This document shows, in pieces, positions 1 through 12,130 of a stretch of DNA of 64,000 bases; within the stretch, counting starts at the first letter, position 1, and the number at the start of each line of letters is the position of its first letter. The position numbers were made by a program, and so were the translations under genes. The stretch is from Ichthyophthirius multifiliis (Eukaryota > Ciliophora > Oligohymenophorea > Hymenostomatida): contig NW_004086429.1 of the NCBI RefSeq assembly GCF_000220395.1, positions 20,001-84,000 on the forward strand, in the 5' to 3' direction. The notes beneath the pieces are model-generated. The model was not told where the DNA came from, did no database searches, and worked only from the letters and a program-made list of their open reading frames with translations.

Positions 1-902
1 AAATCAGAATCAGTTTCAGGTACATCAGTATTTCCTCCATAATCAGGTCTTAAATCTTCTTTAGAAATAAGTCCATAGCTTAATAATAATTTAAGAATAT
101 CAAGATCTTTAGAAATAAAAGATTAAAATTCATGCAATGAGATAGACTTATCATTATTTGTATCATATTTATTTATTATTTAATTAGTTAAAGCCTCTGC
201 TTCTTATATCGATACTTCTGGTTTAGAACTCATAGTGTTTAAAGAAGTTAAAGTAGTCTTTATTAATATTACCAACTCATTAAAAGTAATGGTTTAATTA
301 TTATCGAAATCATATAAATTAAATATTAATTAAGCTTTTGTCTTTTTAATAAATAAAAATATAAAATAAATAATTATATTTATAAAGAATATATAATTAT
401 ATTATTAATTATTTATAAAATAATTAAAATAAATAAATAAATATATTTATATTTTAATTTATTTAAAATATATATTATATTTAAATATTAATTATATATT
501 TATATATTTATATATTTATATATATAATACTTTTAAATCGCTTTATGATAGTAAAGCTAATCCGCATATAAATTCATCTGAATCTACTTTTCCACTTTAA
601 TCTTAATCGAAAAATTCAAATATCTATTTTTTTTTATTTTTTTTATTTAATTTATATTATATTTTACACGATTTGCTTCTTCCTCTGATACCTTCATTAA
701 ACTTGTAAATTACTTTTTGTTTATTGTTAGATCTTCATCAGCAATTAAATCAAATTTTTATCTATTATTTTATTTATTTATATTTTTTAAATATTTTTTT
801 TTACTTTATTATTTAAACTTGTCCAGGTGAAAAACAAGAATATTTTTTCATAGCTTATAATTAACTTTCTACATTTTATATATTAGATATATCGTTTCCC
901 AT
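1..902 (-). CDS. EF-hand calcium-binding protein, 5' part (runs off window)
   Basis: Minus-strand gene in the ciliate code with four visible exons: 805-902, 668-761, 531-623 and 1-341 (open at the window edge). All introns are GT-AG with T/A-rich interiors. The ATG at 902 begins MGN, an N-myristoylation-type start like that of calcineurin B and neuronal calcium sensors. About 208 residues are visible. The loops FFDQDQSGKVDSDEF, YDFDNNQTITFNEL and KYDTNNDKSISLHEF are canonical EF-hands, and a more degenerate one lies in exon 2. The arrangement suggests a calcineurin-B/NCS-like Ca2+ sensor, possibly the head of a longer ciliate protein. Exon phases join cleanly without a frame break. The family is clear; the exact orthologue is not. 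Confidence 0.85.
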
Positions 903-1344
903 TTTCAGTATATCTTTTTTTATAATTTATTAAAGTCTTTTTTCTTTTTATTTTAATAAAATCTTTTTTGATAAAAGTTATATTTTTTATTTTTTTAATA
1001 TATTGAATTGAAATAATAAAAATAAAATGTACAATATAATTAAAAAACATTTTTAAATTAAAATTTTTATTAAATTTTAAAAAATAAATTATAGAAATCG
1101 TTTTTAAAAAAAGATTTATTTTAAATACTTATATATTTTTTATAAGAAGTAAAAAAAATATATATATATATTAATTTTTATTAATAAAATTAATATATAT
1201 ATACTCTATAAATAACTTATTATTTATTTTATATTTTAATATATATAATTAAATTAATAAATTATATTTTTTTTATAAATATTTATTTATATATATATTA
1301 TACAAATCTTTTAAATATATAAAATAAAAAAGTAAAAAAAAAAC
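903..1344. other. AT-rich intergenic stretch
   Basis: 442 bp between the start of the EF-hand gene and the end of the hydrolase gene. It holds only T/A runs and TA dinucleotides. I see no gene or conserved element; it should carry the EF-hand promoter. Confidence 0.6.
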
Positions 1345-2734
1345 TCAATTATTATTATTAATCTCAGTAGCAAAATTTAAAAACTACAGTGTAGGTTTTA
1401 TATACCATCTTCTTGGATTTAATAATCCTTCAAACCATCCCACATGTCCTTTTATTTATTAAAAAAAAAAAATTAAAAAAGAGCTAAAAAAAAACTTGTT
1501 TTAGTAATTAAAAAGATAACATTTTAATTAACTTTAGTAATATAATAAGGAATAGTTGAATAATGCAAAATAGGATCGTCTCTTGAATTAATACACAGTA
1601 TAGGAATTTTAACATTCTTTAAATCATCTACACAACCTAGAAATTCATAATATTCATTAACCGTCTTCATTCCATGTAATTTAATTTAAAACAGTTTATC
1701 GAATTCCTTTGAAGTTTTAGCCTCTAAAGCATCTTCTAAATTAATATTAATTAATATTGCTGAAATGAAGTGGGCGATCTAGAAATAATTTTTCTCTAAT
1801 TTTAATTATTTTTTATCTACTTGTAACCAAATAATAATCACAAAGGGACTTAATTAGATTATTTGCCTTTTATATATCGAAAGGGTTTCCTACAGAAACA
1901 GCCGCTTTAAAGGGATTATCTTCTTTATATTAACCCAAATATTTTACCATTATATTCGCTCCAAAAGAATGCCCTATTGCATAGAAATTACAATTCTCGA
2001 ATTTTATTTCAGGTGTTCCATTACTTTATTTAAATCCTTTATCATACAATAATATCCTTTATCAGGAAATATACGGCCTTTTGCTTCATAATTATTATAT
2101 AATCTATCATTATATAAAATAACATCATATCCTTATTTTAATGCTTCGGCTGTCATATTTCTTTTTATATGTAAATATTTAATTAATACATTTTAATTTA
2201 ATTAATAAAATGAAATACACTATGTATGGTTCATCTCTTGAAGCTGTAGTTCCTAAAAATATAACAATTAAATAATTTTAATGTTTTTTTTATTAAAATA
2301 AGGAATTAAAAAATTATCTTCTAATTATGCATAATCTTTTTTTTTAAATATATTTATATATTTATAATTTAATTTTTTATAATTACCAATTGCTAACTCC
2401 CCGTAATCACCAAGATCTATATATTCTTTATTATAATTAATAATATCGTGTTTAAATTTAGAACGAAATCCAAATATAACTTATAACCAACCATAACCCA
2501 AATAAAGAGTTGGTTAAAAAAATCCTTTTTTAATTTCTTCACACCTTTAATTTACTTTTTAATTAAATTAAGTTTCCTAATAATAAACATCAAATCTTGA
2601 ATTTAATTAAGGATATAAAAGAAAACCTGTTATAGATGCAAATAAAAGTCCTTTTTAAATAAAAAAAACTTAAAATAAATAATTTTTTATATTTTTAGAC
2701 TTTTATTTGAATAAAATTTTCTAAAAAATGACAT
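1345..2734 (-). CDS. ABHD1/3 (EMB8)-type alpha/beta hydrolase
   Basis: Minus-strand gene from ATG at 2734 to TGA at 1345-1347. The N-terminal part has the family block in which the substrate-channel region (FFQPTLYLGYGWLQ) precedes an arginine-rich loop. The middle has the nucleophile elbow GHSFGAN followed by SVGNPFDI. The C-terminal part has INSRDDPIL (acid region) and HVGWFEG, where the catalytic His normally sits in a GGHxGW context. These match the ABHD1/ABHD3/EMB8 membrane hydrolases that act on phospholipids or other esters. Several short introns are likely (near 1457-1500, 1780-1830, 2165-2225, 2290-2390). The frame breaks by one base at the T4 run 2002-2005 just before the GHSFGA block, and probably in a poly-T near the N-terminus. 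Both look like homopolymer miscounts. Family confident, exon borders approximate. Confidence 0.82.
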
Positions 2735-2923
2735 TTTTTTGTATGTTATTAATCTTTATATTTGTTGTTTTTAAATTAAAATATATAATATTAGCTCTTT
2801 TTTTATATATTTAAAATTGTATAATATACTTATAAATATAATTAATATAATAGAAAAAATTAAAATTTATTGCTTTTTTTTAATTATATTAGATATATTT
2901 AAACTACTAAAATAATAAAACAT

Positions 2924-4071
2924 TCAACTATATTTATTTATAATTTTATTTATAATCTTTTAATTATATTATTTTTTCTAGTTCTTATTTTTAAAACTAT
3001 CTGAAAGTATATATTTTCTTATAGATGGCCAATTAACTTCATTTATTATATTCGAATTTTTTATAAAATCTAATAATTCTTCTATTTTTAATTATTATTT
3101 TATAAAAAAACTATCAAATGTTTTTTTTTTTTTTTTTAAAAAAAAAAAATTATAATAATAAAAAAATCAATTTACATTTAGATAAATTTTTATATATATG
3201 AATAAATTTATTTAATATTTAATTTTATTCATCACAATTTTCTATTTCTTATTAATATTCTTCTAATTTTATACTTTATTTTTATTATTCGGTTTTCGTA
3301 TTTTACTATTTATCTAAAAATTAATTATGCTGTAATTTTTTAACTGTTTTTTATAAAAATTGACTATGTTAATCGTAAATTTAATCTAAATTTTTATCTA
3401 AATTTTAATTTTAATCTAACAAATCTTGTTAATTAACTTCCTTAAAAAAATATATATATATATTTTTTTTCATATTTTATACATATTTTTCTTTTTCTTA
3501 AAAATTTTAGCCTAAAATTTTATAAAAATCTTATATTTATTATTAATTATTTATCAAGTTTTACTATATAATATGGTAAAGTATAATTATTTTTAATTAA
3601 TAATATTTACTTGGAGTTTATTTTTTTTAATTATTAATATTAATTTTTTTAAATCATTATTTTATCTAAATGTTCTTTCATTAAAAATTATAAAAGATGC
3701 ACATGGACAAAATAAATCTGTATTTTCCAATTAAATATTTTTACAACTTAATATTAATATCAAATTATGTGTATCCTGCTCAAAAGATGGTTATATAATA
3801 CCTTCTTTAATAAAAATTAATTTCCCTATATATATATATATATTCTATTTAGAAAAGCAAAATATATATATGTATTATTACATATGTTAGATTAAAAAAA
3901 ATCATTATATTATGTTTTTATTTCATAAAAAACTTCACTTTCATCAATAACACAAAAATCATCTCCAATTTTCAAATAAAAGTCTTTTAACTATATATAC
4001 TCTTAGTTTTAAAGTAGAGAAAAGTATTTTTAAATTTAATTATAAAAATCAATTAAATTAGTATCGTTCAT
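2924..4071 (-). CDS. Gln/Asn-rich coiled-coil protein, unknown function
   Basis: Minus-strand gene with ATG at 4071 (MNDTNLIDFYNQIQ) and TGA at 2924-2926. At least four exons are visible, separated by T/A-rich introns: about 3895-4071, about 3615-3835, a short exon about 3460-3525 and a long last exon from about 3440 down to 2924. The first part is mixed and contains two Cys in LFCPCASF. The last exon is a strong coiled coil rich in Q, N, K and D, with a conserved-looking end that includes INEVNWPSIRKYI. I do not recognise the family. Cytoskeletal or kinetochore-type coiled coils are possible but unproven. Confidence 0.65.
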
Positions 4072-4681
4072 TTTTTTATTTTATTTAATATAAATTATAT
4101 CAATATAAATTTAATAATAAATTTATTTTATATATAATTGCTTTTTATTTACTTTATATAATTTATATTATTTTCTTTTTATTTTAGATTTTTTATAAAA
4201 TATTGTAATTTACTACATTATTTTATTAATTTAATCTAATTTCATTAATTTGAAAATTTTCTCATATTATTACATATTACAAAAACCTAAAATAATAAAA
4301 AGAATATAAATAAATTCAATATATCATAAATTAATATTAATAAAAAAATAATATATATTAATATTAAATTAACATAATATAATAAATTAAATTATTAATA
4401 TTGAAATTTAAAATTTATAATTTAATAAATATTAAATCATTATATAAAGTTTAATATTGTGTTTATTTAGCTTTTATAATAATTAAATTATTTATGAATT
4501 TTAAAAAATAAAAAAAATACAATAATCAAAATTAATAAAAATAATTATTATTTATATTATATATCATATAAATTTTAAATAAAACAAAAATGTTTATTTT
4601 TTCAACTATTGTTATTAAATAAGAACATAAAATTATTTTCATATATATAAAAAAATTAAATATAAGATAAAAAAAAAAATA
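4072..4681. other. AT-rich intergenic stretch
   Basis: 610 bp upstream of the coiled-coil gene and downstream of the PPPDE-thioredoxin gene. TA-rich with A and T runs. Nothing recognisable beyond presumed promoter and 3' ends. Confidence 0.6.
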
Positions 4682-5733
4682 TCATTAAACTTTTTAATTA
4701 ATATTATCCAAATTTTATTTCAAATTAACTTAATTAGCTCCTTTCCAAATACTAAAAATCTAGCCTTCATGTAAGCTAACAAAAGTGGGTAATGCCTAAA
4801 TTCCAAACTAGCTTGCAATATCTTTATTTTTTCCGTATTTACAGATAAGAACTTAACCTTTGGATATTCTTCACTATATTAAATAAATATAGGTTTAATA
4901 ACTTTACAAGGTCCACACCAATCTGCATAAAAATCAATAACAACAGCTTATTATCCTTCAGTTTCTGAAATGAATTCCATAAAATCATTAATTTCTTTAA
5001 CCTTTTTCATATCCAAATTTTATTATTATTATTATTATTACTATTATTAATTTTGCTATTAGTTTTAATCTTACTTAAATATTTAGTTAAGAGCATTAGC
5101 TATCTATTAAGCATTTTAATTATTAGGTATATTTTAATTAATATGTATATTTTAATTATTATTATCGTTTTTTGCTTAGCTTTAACTCTAGTCATTTTGT
5201 GGTGGGAAAATTTACTAAGAATTATGATTTCCTTCAAAAACTTAAGGAAAGACTTAAGTTTATCCACTTTAATTAATAATATTTTATTACATATTATCAA
5301 TCATTGGCTTAAGCATTTAACCCATAGGAGTATTCAATATTTCCTCAGGTAATCCAATTATATATTCAGGAAGGCTTTTACCAGTTAAAAATTACAAACA
5401 TTCATCACTAAAATTATTGCAATTATTTTTAAAAAGACAATATTTTTCGATAGTGAATCTTTCCGATATATCTCTCAAAAATTCTGTAAAAACTTCCTCA
5501 GGAATTTCTGTTTCGTCCATATCTATTTGGTTTACAGGAATTCCATATGGGGTTTGCTTTGGAAGGGAAGAGCATATTCCACCGCCGAAATAATATTCTT
5601 TTCCGTACACTACAACTCCTGTGTGCCATATGCCGTCAATTTGCTTTTATAGTAACATTGGGGAAAATACTTTAGCTAATCCACCGGATATGTCATATAC
5701 TAAAAGTTATACTTTGTATTTTTGATCTGCCAT
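4682..5733 (-). CDS. PPPDE (DeSI-type) peptidase fused to thioredoxin
   Basis: A single exon starts at ATG 5733 and ends at TGA 4682-4684, about 350 residues. Residues 1-140 are a PPPDE/DUF862 domain with catalytic His near 37 (GIWHTGVVVYGKEYYFGGG) and Cys near 105 (NNCNNFS), the pair used by DeSI desumoylating isopeptidases. A linker rich in N and Q follows, including a Q tract encoded by TAA repeats at 5019-5042. A thioredoxin domain starts near residue 242 with WCGPC (Cys about 273 and 276). I read 4981-5394 triplet by triplet and found no TGA, so the two domains share one frame. One A appears to be missing in the T6 run 4827-4832 (minus A6). Beyond it the thioredoxin end (FGIQALPTF, HEGQ, WKGAN) resumes in the next frame. 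The architecture suggests a cytosolic protein linking thiol redox with ubiquitin/SUMO-like processing. Confidence 0.88.
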
Positions 5734-6190
5734 ATAGTTATTTTTGTGTTTTTTTGAAATAATTTTTTTTTTAAATAAATAATTTTTAATATCTAATTTT
5801 AAAAATAAATAAATAAGGAATTCCTAAAAGAAAAAATAAGATTCTATTCTTAATATAATATACATTTATTATTTTTTGAAAATTAGTAATTTATTTTATA
5901 TAATATTTTTTTTTTGTGCACAATAGATTTTAAAAAAAATAGGTTCTAAATTCATAAAAATCTATAATTAAAAAAAGTTAAAAATAATAAAAAGTAATTT
6001 TAATTTTATTATAAAAATAATACTATGTAAAATAAACTATTTTTTCACAGTTTATTATTAAGAAATTAAAAGCAAATTAAAAATATATTTATATTAAATA
6101 ATTATAAATATTTTGTTAAAAATAAAATATATAAATAAAAAGAATAACGTTAATATTATTAAAAATAATAATAAAATCATAGAAAAAAAA
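5734..6190. promoter_or_regulatory. Divergent promoter region
   Basis: 457 bp between the starts of two genes that point away from each other (PPPDE-thioredoxin leftwards, pseudokinase rightwards). AT-rich; no individual element can be named. Confidence 0.45.
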
Positions 6191-7682
6191 ATGGGTACAA
6201 CATTATCTCATAACATGATATTAGGTGATTAATTAGAGCAAACATCATTTAACATCCATAAGGAATGTTATTTCATAAAAAAAATAGAAAATAACCTATT
6301 TGGTGAATCTCAACTCCTTCAACAAAAAGAATCAGTTACAAATCCCTATTATATACTTCAATCACGTTTAATGTCAACAAAATCAGAATATGACTAATTT
6401 ATAATTTATCCCTAAAAACAAAAACTAATAAAACACACGAATTTAGTTTAACTACTAAACATATATTAAATCCAATAAAGTGACTATTGTAACTAATATT
6501 TCAAAGTCTACATGTTATATGAATATTATGAAAAGACAATATAAGATCACTTAAACGAAAAAAAAAATTCAACTAAGAGCAAATAATAAACATGATAGAT
6601 TAAATTTCATAAGCATTAAATTTTTTAAAATGTAATTAATAAACTCATGAATTTATTCAAGCCGATACTATCATTAGTATTCAAAATAAATAAAAATATA
6701 TGCTTGCGGACTCGAAATTTTTAAATAAAGGGTAAAATGCATATACGAAATAAATTTTAGGAGAAAGCTAATATTGCTATTTATGTCCTGAGCTTTTTTG
6801 TTAGTTAAAACATAGATATAAAAAATAAAATAATATAAATGTGGATAAAAGTGATGTTTTTTCATTAGGGATAGTAGCTTTGTAAATGACAAATTTAATT
6901 GACATTAAATAAATTTACGATTTTGATTACTTTATTTTAAATAAATAATAAATTATAAAAACATTAGAAAATATTTAAAATAAATATTCAAATACTCTGG
7001 CCTTTATTATATCTAAAATGTTATATATGAACGAAAATGAGAGATTTTCTTCATAATAAATATAAAATTATATTCAAGAAATAAAAAACAATTCATAAGA
7101 AATTAATAATATAGAAAAATAGAGTTTCAATCCTTAAATAATACTATAAAATTATAAAGAAAATATAGATAATACGCCAACAAATAAAAAAAAATAACTT
7201 AAATTAAATCAACATCCCCTCCAGATAATAAACATAATTTTAATTCTATAAAATTAATAACCTTTAGCTCTTCTACAGATAAAAAATCTAATAGCTAAAA
7301 TAATTCAACGAGTAATTTTTATAAAAACAAACATCCAAATAATAATGTATAAGAAAATATAAAAAAAAAAAAACTTATAACCTTAAAAAACTTATTCTTA
7401 TTAAAAAAGTTGTCTAAATACTTCAAAAGAATAAAAATTTTATAATTAAAGATAGATGAATAATAAAAGAAATAACAAATATAACAAAAGAAATAATGAC
7501 AATAGTAATAAAGATAATATAAACAATAACGATAGTAATAAATATAGTAATAATAATAGTAATAGTATAAACAATAGTTATATTAAAAATTAAAATAATA
7601 GTAATATTATAAGTAATATAAATGATAGTAATAAAAAAGTAAAAATAATAGTAATAATAATAGTATTATTATAAGTAATATA

Positions 7683-7716
<34 letters not shown>

Positions 7717-8732
7717 TTAATAATAATACTAATTTTAATATTAATGATATTATTGATAAAAATATATAAAAAAATGATATTATATATAATTCAAATTTTT
7801 CAAATGAAAATAAAAAAATTTAATAATAAATTTTTTCATAAAATGTACTTAAAGAAATAAAAATTAATTATCCTGTTATAGAAGAGAATTATAAAAAAAA
7901 CATAGATGAATTATTTAAAAAATTAAAATATTAATAAAATAACAAATATTAATAATAGTAAAAATTAAATTAAAATTAAGAAAAATAAAAAAATAAAATT
8001 ATTTAAAATAATGATCCTATAAAAAATAAATATTCTTATATATATAAACATAATAATGATCAAATTTTTAATACTCCAAATAATAATAGTTAAAATAATA
8101 TAAAATAAAATAATATTAATATTTGTAATAATAATAATAATATTAATTAAATATTATCTAATAATGAAAAAGTTTTACTTAATGATTTTAATAAAAATAT
8201 TAACTAAACAATATTAAATAATTATTAAAGTAATAGAAATGTTTCCTTAAATAATTATAATATATAAGAATAATAATTTTGTATTGCTCCTAGTCAAAGC
8301 AATTTAAAATTTAATATTGATAAAATTATCTAAGATCATTAGATCTAAAATGAATTAAGAAACGATAAACTTTTTACCCCTAAATAATTAAATAGGCATA
8401 ATTACATTGATAATAATACGAATAATTTTATATTTAGATTATATGAATAATCTCCTGAGTTTTAAACTATAGACTATAAATTAAAATAATAAAATTCTTA
8501 ATAAGAAATAAATGATATTTAAATTTAACAAACCCTATTATAACTTGAATAAAAAATAGAAAATTTTGATTAAAAAATGCATAAATTTTCTTAAGGAAAG
8601 CGTACTCCTATTAAAAATATTTTTTTTTAAAATAGATAAAAATAATATAACTAAGAATATGATAGTTCAAAAAAATTTAAAAGCTAAAGTTAAATGCGTT
8701 TATTATAATAATAATTAATAATTAAAAAATGA
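6191..8732 (+). CDS. Kinase-like (pseudokinase) protein with Asn-rich tail
   Basis: Plus-strand gene starting MGTTLSHNM at 6191. The first ~330 residues follow a protein kinase fold: KHTNLVQLLNIYQ (N-lobe), VYMLYEYYEK (hinge), YLCPELF (APE-like), then DKSDVFSLGIVALQM (DVWSLG-like) and NERFSSQQI (RPSA-like). The catalytic loop reads FIQADTI where HRD is expected, and the magnesium loop reads LADSKF where DFG is expected, so it is probably a pseudokinase. From about 7130 the coding is low complexity, dominated by AAT, AGT and TAA codons, and ends in a better-composed tail (RTPIKN, KFKSQSQMRLLQ) with TGA at 8730-8732. One A seems missing in the A10 run 6558-6567, and more slips occur in A runs near 7187 and 7363. 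The Gly2 start could be myristoylated. Confidence 0.68.
7680..7716 (+). repeat. (AAT)n repeat inside the Asn-rich tail
   Basis: Uninterrupted AAT triplets, translated as poly-Asn in the pseudokinase frame. Similar imperfect AAT/AGT runs fill 7500-8200. Confidence 0.8.
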
Positions 8733-8926
8733 AAAAATAAAAAATTAAATATAAAATTTAAATTTATAATAATTTTACATTTATATTTCTAAAATAAACT
8801 AAAATTTATTTTACTTTATGTATATGTATATATATATTAATATTATTCTTTGTTAAATAAATATTTAAAAATAATATAAAAATTCAATTTTAATTATTTT
8901 ATTTTTTTTATCTTTTACATCATTTG

Positions 8927-9944
8927 TCATTTACCTAACTTATTGTTATGAAATTGTATATACAATAATTATTAATATATATATTTTTACATTTAATGAT
9001 TTTATAATTGATATTTTTTTAATAGCTTGCTAATTAAAAGAGTTTGTTTAAAATTAAGTATTTTTAAAATCTTTTTCTTGAGATTTTCTAATATTAATAA
9101 GTTAAAAAGCTTAAAAAATATATAAATAAATAAAATTTACATTATTTATTATTATTTCAATTCTTAAATACTATTTTACAAAAATTATATTTATTATTTT
9201 TATTATTCATTTTATTTTTTTCTATTATCAAGTTATTCTTATAATTTATGTATTTCATTCTAAGAAACACATAACTATAATTTATTCTACTAAATTTAAA
9301 ACGACAAATGTTAATAATTAGCTTCACATTCTAAATTTTAATCTTTTTATTCGTAATATAGACTATTTTATGAAATTATATTATGCACATGATTAAGTTA
9401 ACTTTATATTTAACTCTTTTTATATAAAAAGAAATATATAAATATATATTTATAATAAAAATTAAACTTATAATTTTTATGTGTGATTAATTAAAATTTT
9501 ATTATCTGTAAATTTTTATTTATTTATTTGTTTAATTTTATTATTTTCATTTTTTAACTGTTAAATTTAATATTCATTTTCATTATTCACTTTCTTTAAA
9601 TTATTATTAATATTTATCTATAAATATAATTCGTTTTCTAAATTTTATTAATATGATTTATCATTAAATTTTAATTTTAAATTATCTTATTAAAAAGTAT
9701 AATGATCTGATTAAATGAATTAATGCTAACAAGTTTAACATTAAAACTCATTTTAATTTGAAAAAAAAAATTATTAAAATTATTCTAATTATTATTATTA
9801 TTCTAATTATTAATTTTCTTATTATTATTTTTATTATTCTTATTATTCTTATTATTTTTATTATTCTTATTATTCTTATTAATCTTATTATTCTTATTAT
9901 TCTTATTATTCTTATTATTCTTATTATTCTTATTATTATTATTC

Positions 9945-9984
<40 letters not shown>

Positions 9985-10656
9985 TTATTTCTTCATAATC
10001 ATCTTATTCTTCATTTATTTTATATAATTCATTCGCTTACTTTTTTTATTATATTATGATAATTTTTTTAATTTATTTTTTACATTATTTATTTATTAAT
10101 ATAATAATTAATTTTCTTATATTTTTATAATATTCTAATCTATATTTTTTTTAAAGTCTTTGTTTGTATATATTTTTTTAAGTTAAAATTATTTATATTA
10201 TAAAATATAAACTTTTACTTTTTATTAATTCTTAAATTTTTATTTTAAATTAATTATTATTTTATTTTTATTAATCTAATTCAATTTTTAAGTTAAGTAT
10301 TTGTTCTTCTTATTTTTTAAATTATAACATATTATTATATTCTAAAATGTTAAGCATTTTCATCTTTTTTAATCATTAAATTTTTTTATATATTTGTTTA
10401 AAATTTATTATTACAGTATTATTATCAGCTTATTAATCTTTCGGTGTCCCAACATTTTACATTTCAAGTTAATCAAATAGAAAGTTTTCGAATTTACTTT
10501 AAAGACTTTTAAGCATTTAACTTTACATTTTTACGTTTAATTATTTTGTTCAAAAGAATTACTAAATTAAATATTTATAATACTATCATTTAAATTTTAA
10601 ACATCGATTTATAATTAATTTTCATAATTTTATTTATTTCCTTATAAATTTTACAT
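8927..10656 (-). CDS. Long coiled-coil protein with KNN repeats
   Basis: Minus-strand coding signal from ATG at 10656 (MQNLQGNKQNYENQLQ) to TGA at 8927-8929, with breaks at A/T homopolymers. Readable blocks include FENFLFDQLEMQNVGTPKD, a K/N repeat tract over 9780-10020 and a C-terminal coil (QNEIHKLQEQL, KQQIQFLQNSIQEL). Codon use is typical of this genome, with TAA for Gln. The plus-strand open frame of Ile/Leu over the repeat is a shadow. No family is recognised. The charged, Q-rich heptads resemble the many ciliate structural coiled-coil proteins. Frame slips at about 10540, 10395 and the A10 run 9761-9770 prevent a single clean translation. Confidence 0.6.
9836..9946. repeat. 9-bp tandem repeat (ATTATTCTT)
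   Basis: About a dozen near-perfect copies of ATTATTCTT, flanked by pure ATT triplets to about 9985. On the minus strand it encodes Lys-Asn-Asn or similar tripeptides inside the coiled-coil gene. Confidence 0.8.
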
Positions 10657-11107
10657 TTCTATTTTTTTATAAATATTTATTGTTTATAAAAATATAGTTT
10701 TTAACTAAATTTTATACTAAAATTAATAACTAATATATTAATAATTAACTTCAAAATATATTATTAAATTTTTAACAATTAAATTAATTTTTGTTTTTTA
10801 ATATGTTATATTAAATAAATGATATTTAATATAAAATAATAAATTAATAATTATTTATTTTAGATTATTAAATAATGATTTTAAAAGTATAAAAAAAATT
10901 ATGAACTTAATTTATATTAATCTGTATATAATTGATTTTAAAAATTTATTCATTATTTTGAATTAAAATAAATTAAAAACACTATAAATAAAACAAAAAA
11001 ATCATATATTTTAATTATTACCCTCATTATCTATCTAAAAGCTTTTTTAAATAATATATTTATTTTATGAATTAGTCATTAATACCTACTATATCCCATA
11101 ATCATAT
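10657..11107. other. AT-rich intergenic stretch
   Basis: 451 bp between the coiled-coil gene start and the end of the aspartyl protease remnant. No gene or element seen. Confidence 0.55.
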
Positions 11108-12130
11108 TCATAATTATATATTTACTATTCCTAAAAATACTTAATTAAAATAACCAAAAAACACTCTATCCTACAAAGCAAAAATAAAATAAAAGATTAA
11201 GAGATTATTCCCAATAATAATGTAAATACCCTATATTTCAATTCAAAAATATATCACTTAAAACTATAAACGGATACGTCCCCACACTTGCCCTCAATAT
11301 ATTTTTAAATATACTACTCATTTTTAATACTAATAATCTCTGTTTATATATGAATTTCAAGATCAGGAAAGTCTATATTTAAAAATTACATGCACAGACA
11401 AGATAGATTCTCCCCTAAAATTTCGCAAAAATTCATTATATAATTTTTTATAAATACTTATATAGATTTTCATTTAACAAAATAACGGAAGTTCCACTAT
11501 CTATTAAAAGCTCTTTTACAGCTAACTCATTTTTTTTTTTTCCATCTAAATAAAAGCCTAAAAAATTAGACCTATCTTATCTAATTTCATAAAAAGTAAA
11601 TAAGTAAAATTTTAAAAATTTCAGAAGACAAATTCGATCTAAATCTTTATCCACATAAGCAAACAATAATTTTTTTTTTTATAGAATTTTCTTGAAAAAT
11701 ATCCTATCCTAAACTATAAATCCATAATATTAACCTTTTGCATATTAGATTTTTTTTATTTACTTCTGTCATATTTTGCAGTTTTGTTATTTTATAATTA
11801 AAATAAATCGCATTATGACATAAAGGAAATTTTTATATGCAATCTTTTGTTAGAACCCATAAATGGGTACTTCAGGTATCAAATAATATTTTGGCTTATT
11901 CTCTATTATCATTAAAATATTATTTATTCATATTATTTTTACTAATTTCTCTGATTTTTTTTATTAAAACTTAATAAAAAAAAAATTAAGACATTTTTAT
12001 ATTAATTAATTTTTTTAAAAAAATTAAAGAAAATACAAAAAATTAATATTAACCAGTAATATAGATAACTGAATTACCGAATATCTTAAATGCTTTCTAA
12101 TTGCTATTATTTTGATTCAAATAAAGTGGA
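11108..12130 (-). pseudogene. Aspartyl protease (pepsin/cathepsin D family), decayed copy
   Basis: The minus strand shows the two signature motifs of a pepsin-like protease. The first is ILFDT-stop-STHLWV: the Gly after the catalytic Asp, GGN in the family, is TGA at 11872-11874. The second is LLIDSGTSVILLNENLY. Downstream there is a C-terminal-like block (FPDLEIHIQ, IEGKCGD) and DRVFFGYFNQVF, which resembles the usual end of the family. The frame also breaks shortly after DSGTS. TGA is the only stop in this code, and the same TGA is present in the second copy of this DNA, so a dead gene is more likely than a single read error. The N-terminus is unclear and runs into the 145-bp segment at 11915-12059. 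Confidence 0.7.
11915..12059. other. 145-bp segment present in only one of the two copies
   Basis: Flanking sequence is continuous in the right copy (junction after 13223-13227) and interrupted here. The ends show only about 1 bp of ambiguity, so no clear target-site duplication. The block is almost pure A/T. It could be a heterozygous indel, an imprecisely eliminated germline sequence (IES-like) or an intron-sized deletion within the protease remnant. Confidence 0.7.

Noticed and set aside
5053-5352. Plus-strand open frame of 99 residues
   Set aside because: It overlaps the linker of the PPPDE-thioredoxin gene on the other strand, which is continuous and conserved.
9758-10027. Plus-strand open frame of Ile and Leu
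   Set aside because: It is the shadow of the ATT-rich repeat; the minus strand carries the coiled-coil gene in better codon usage.
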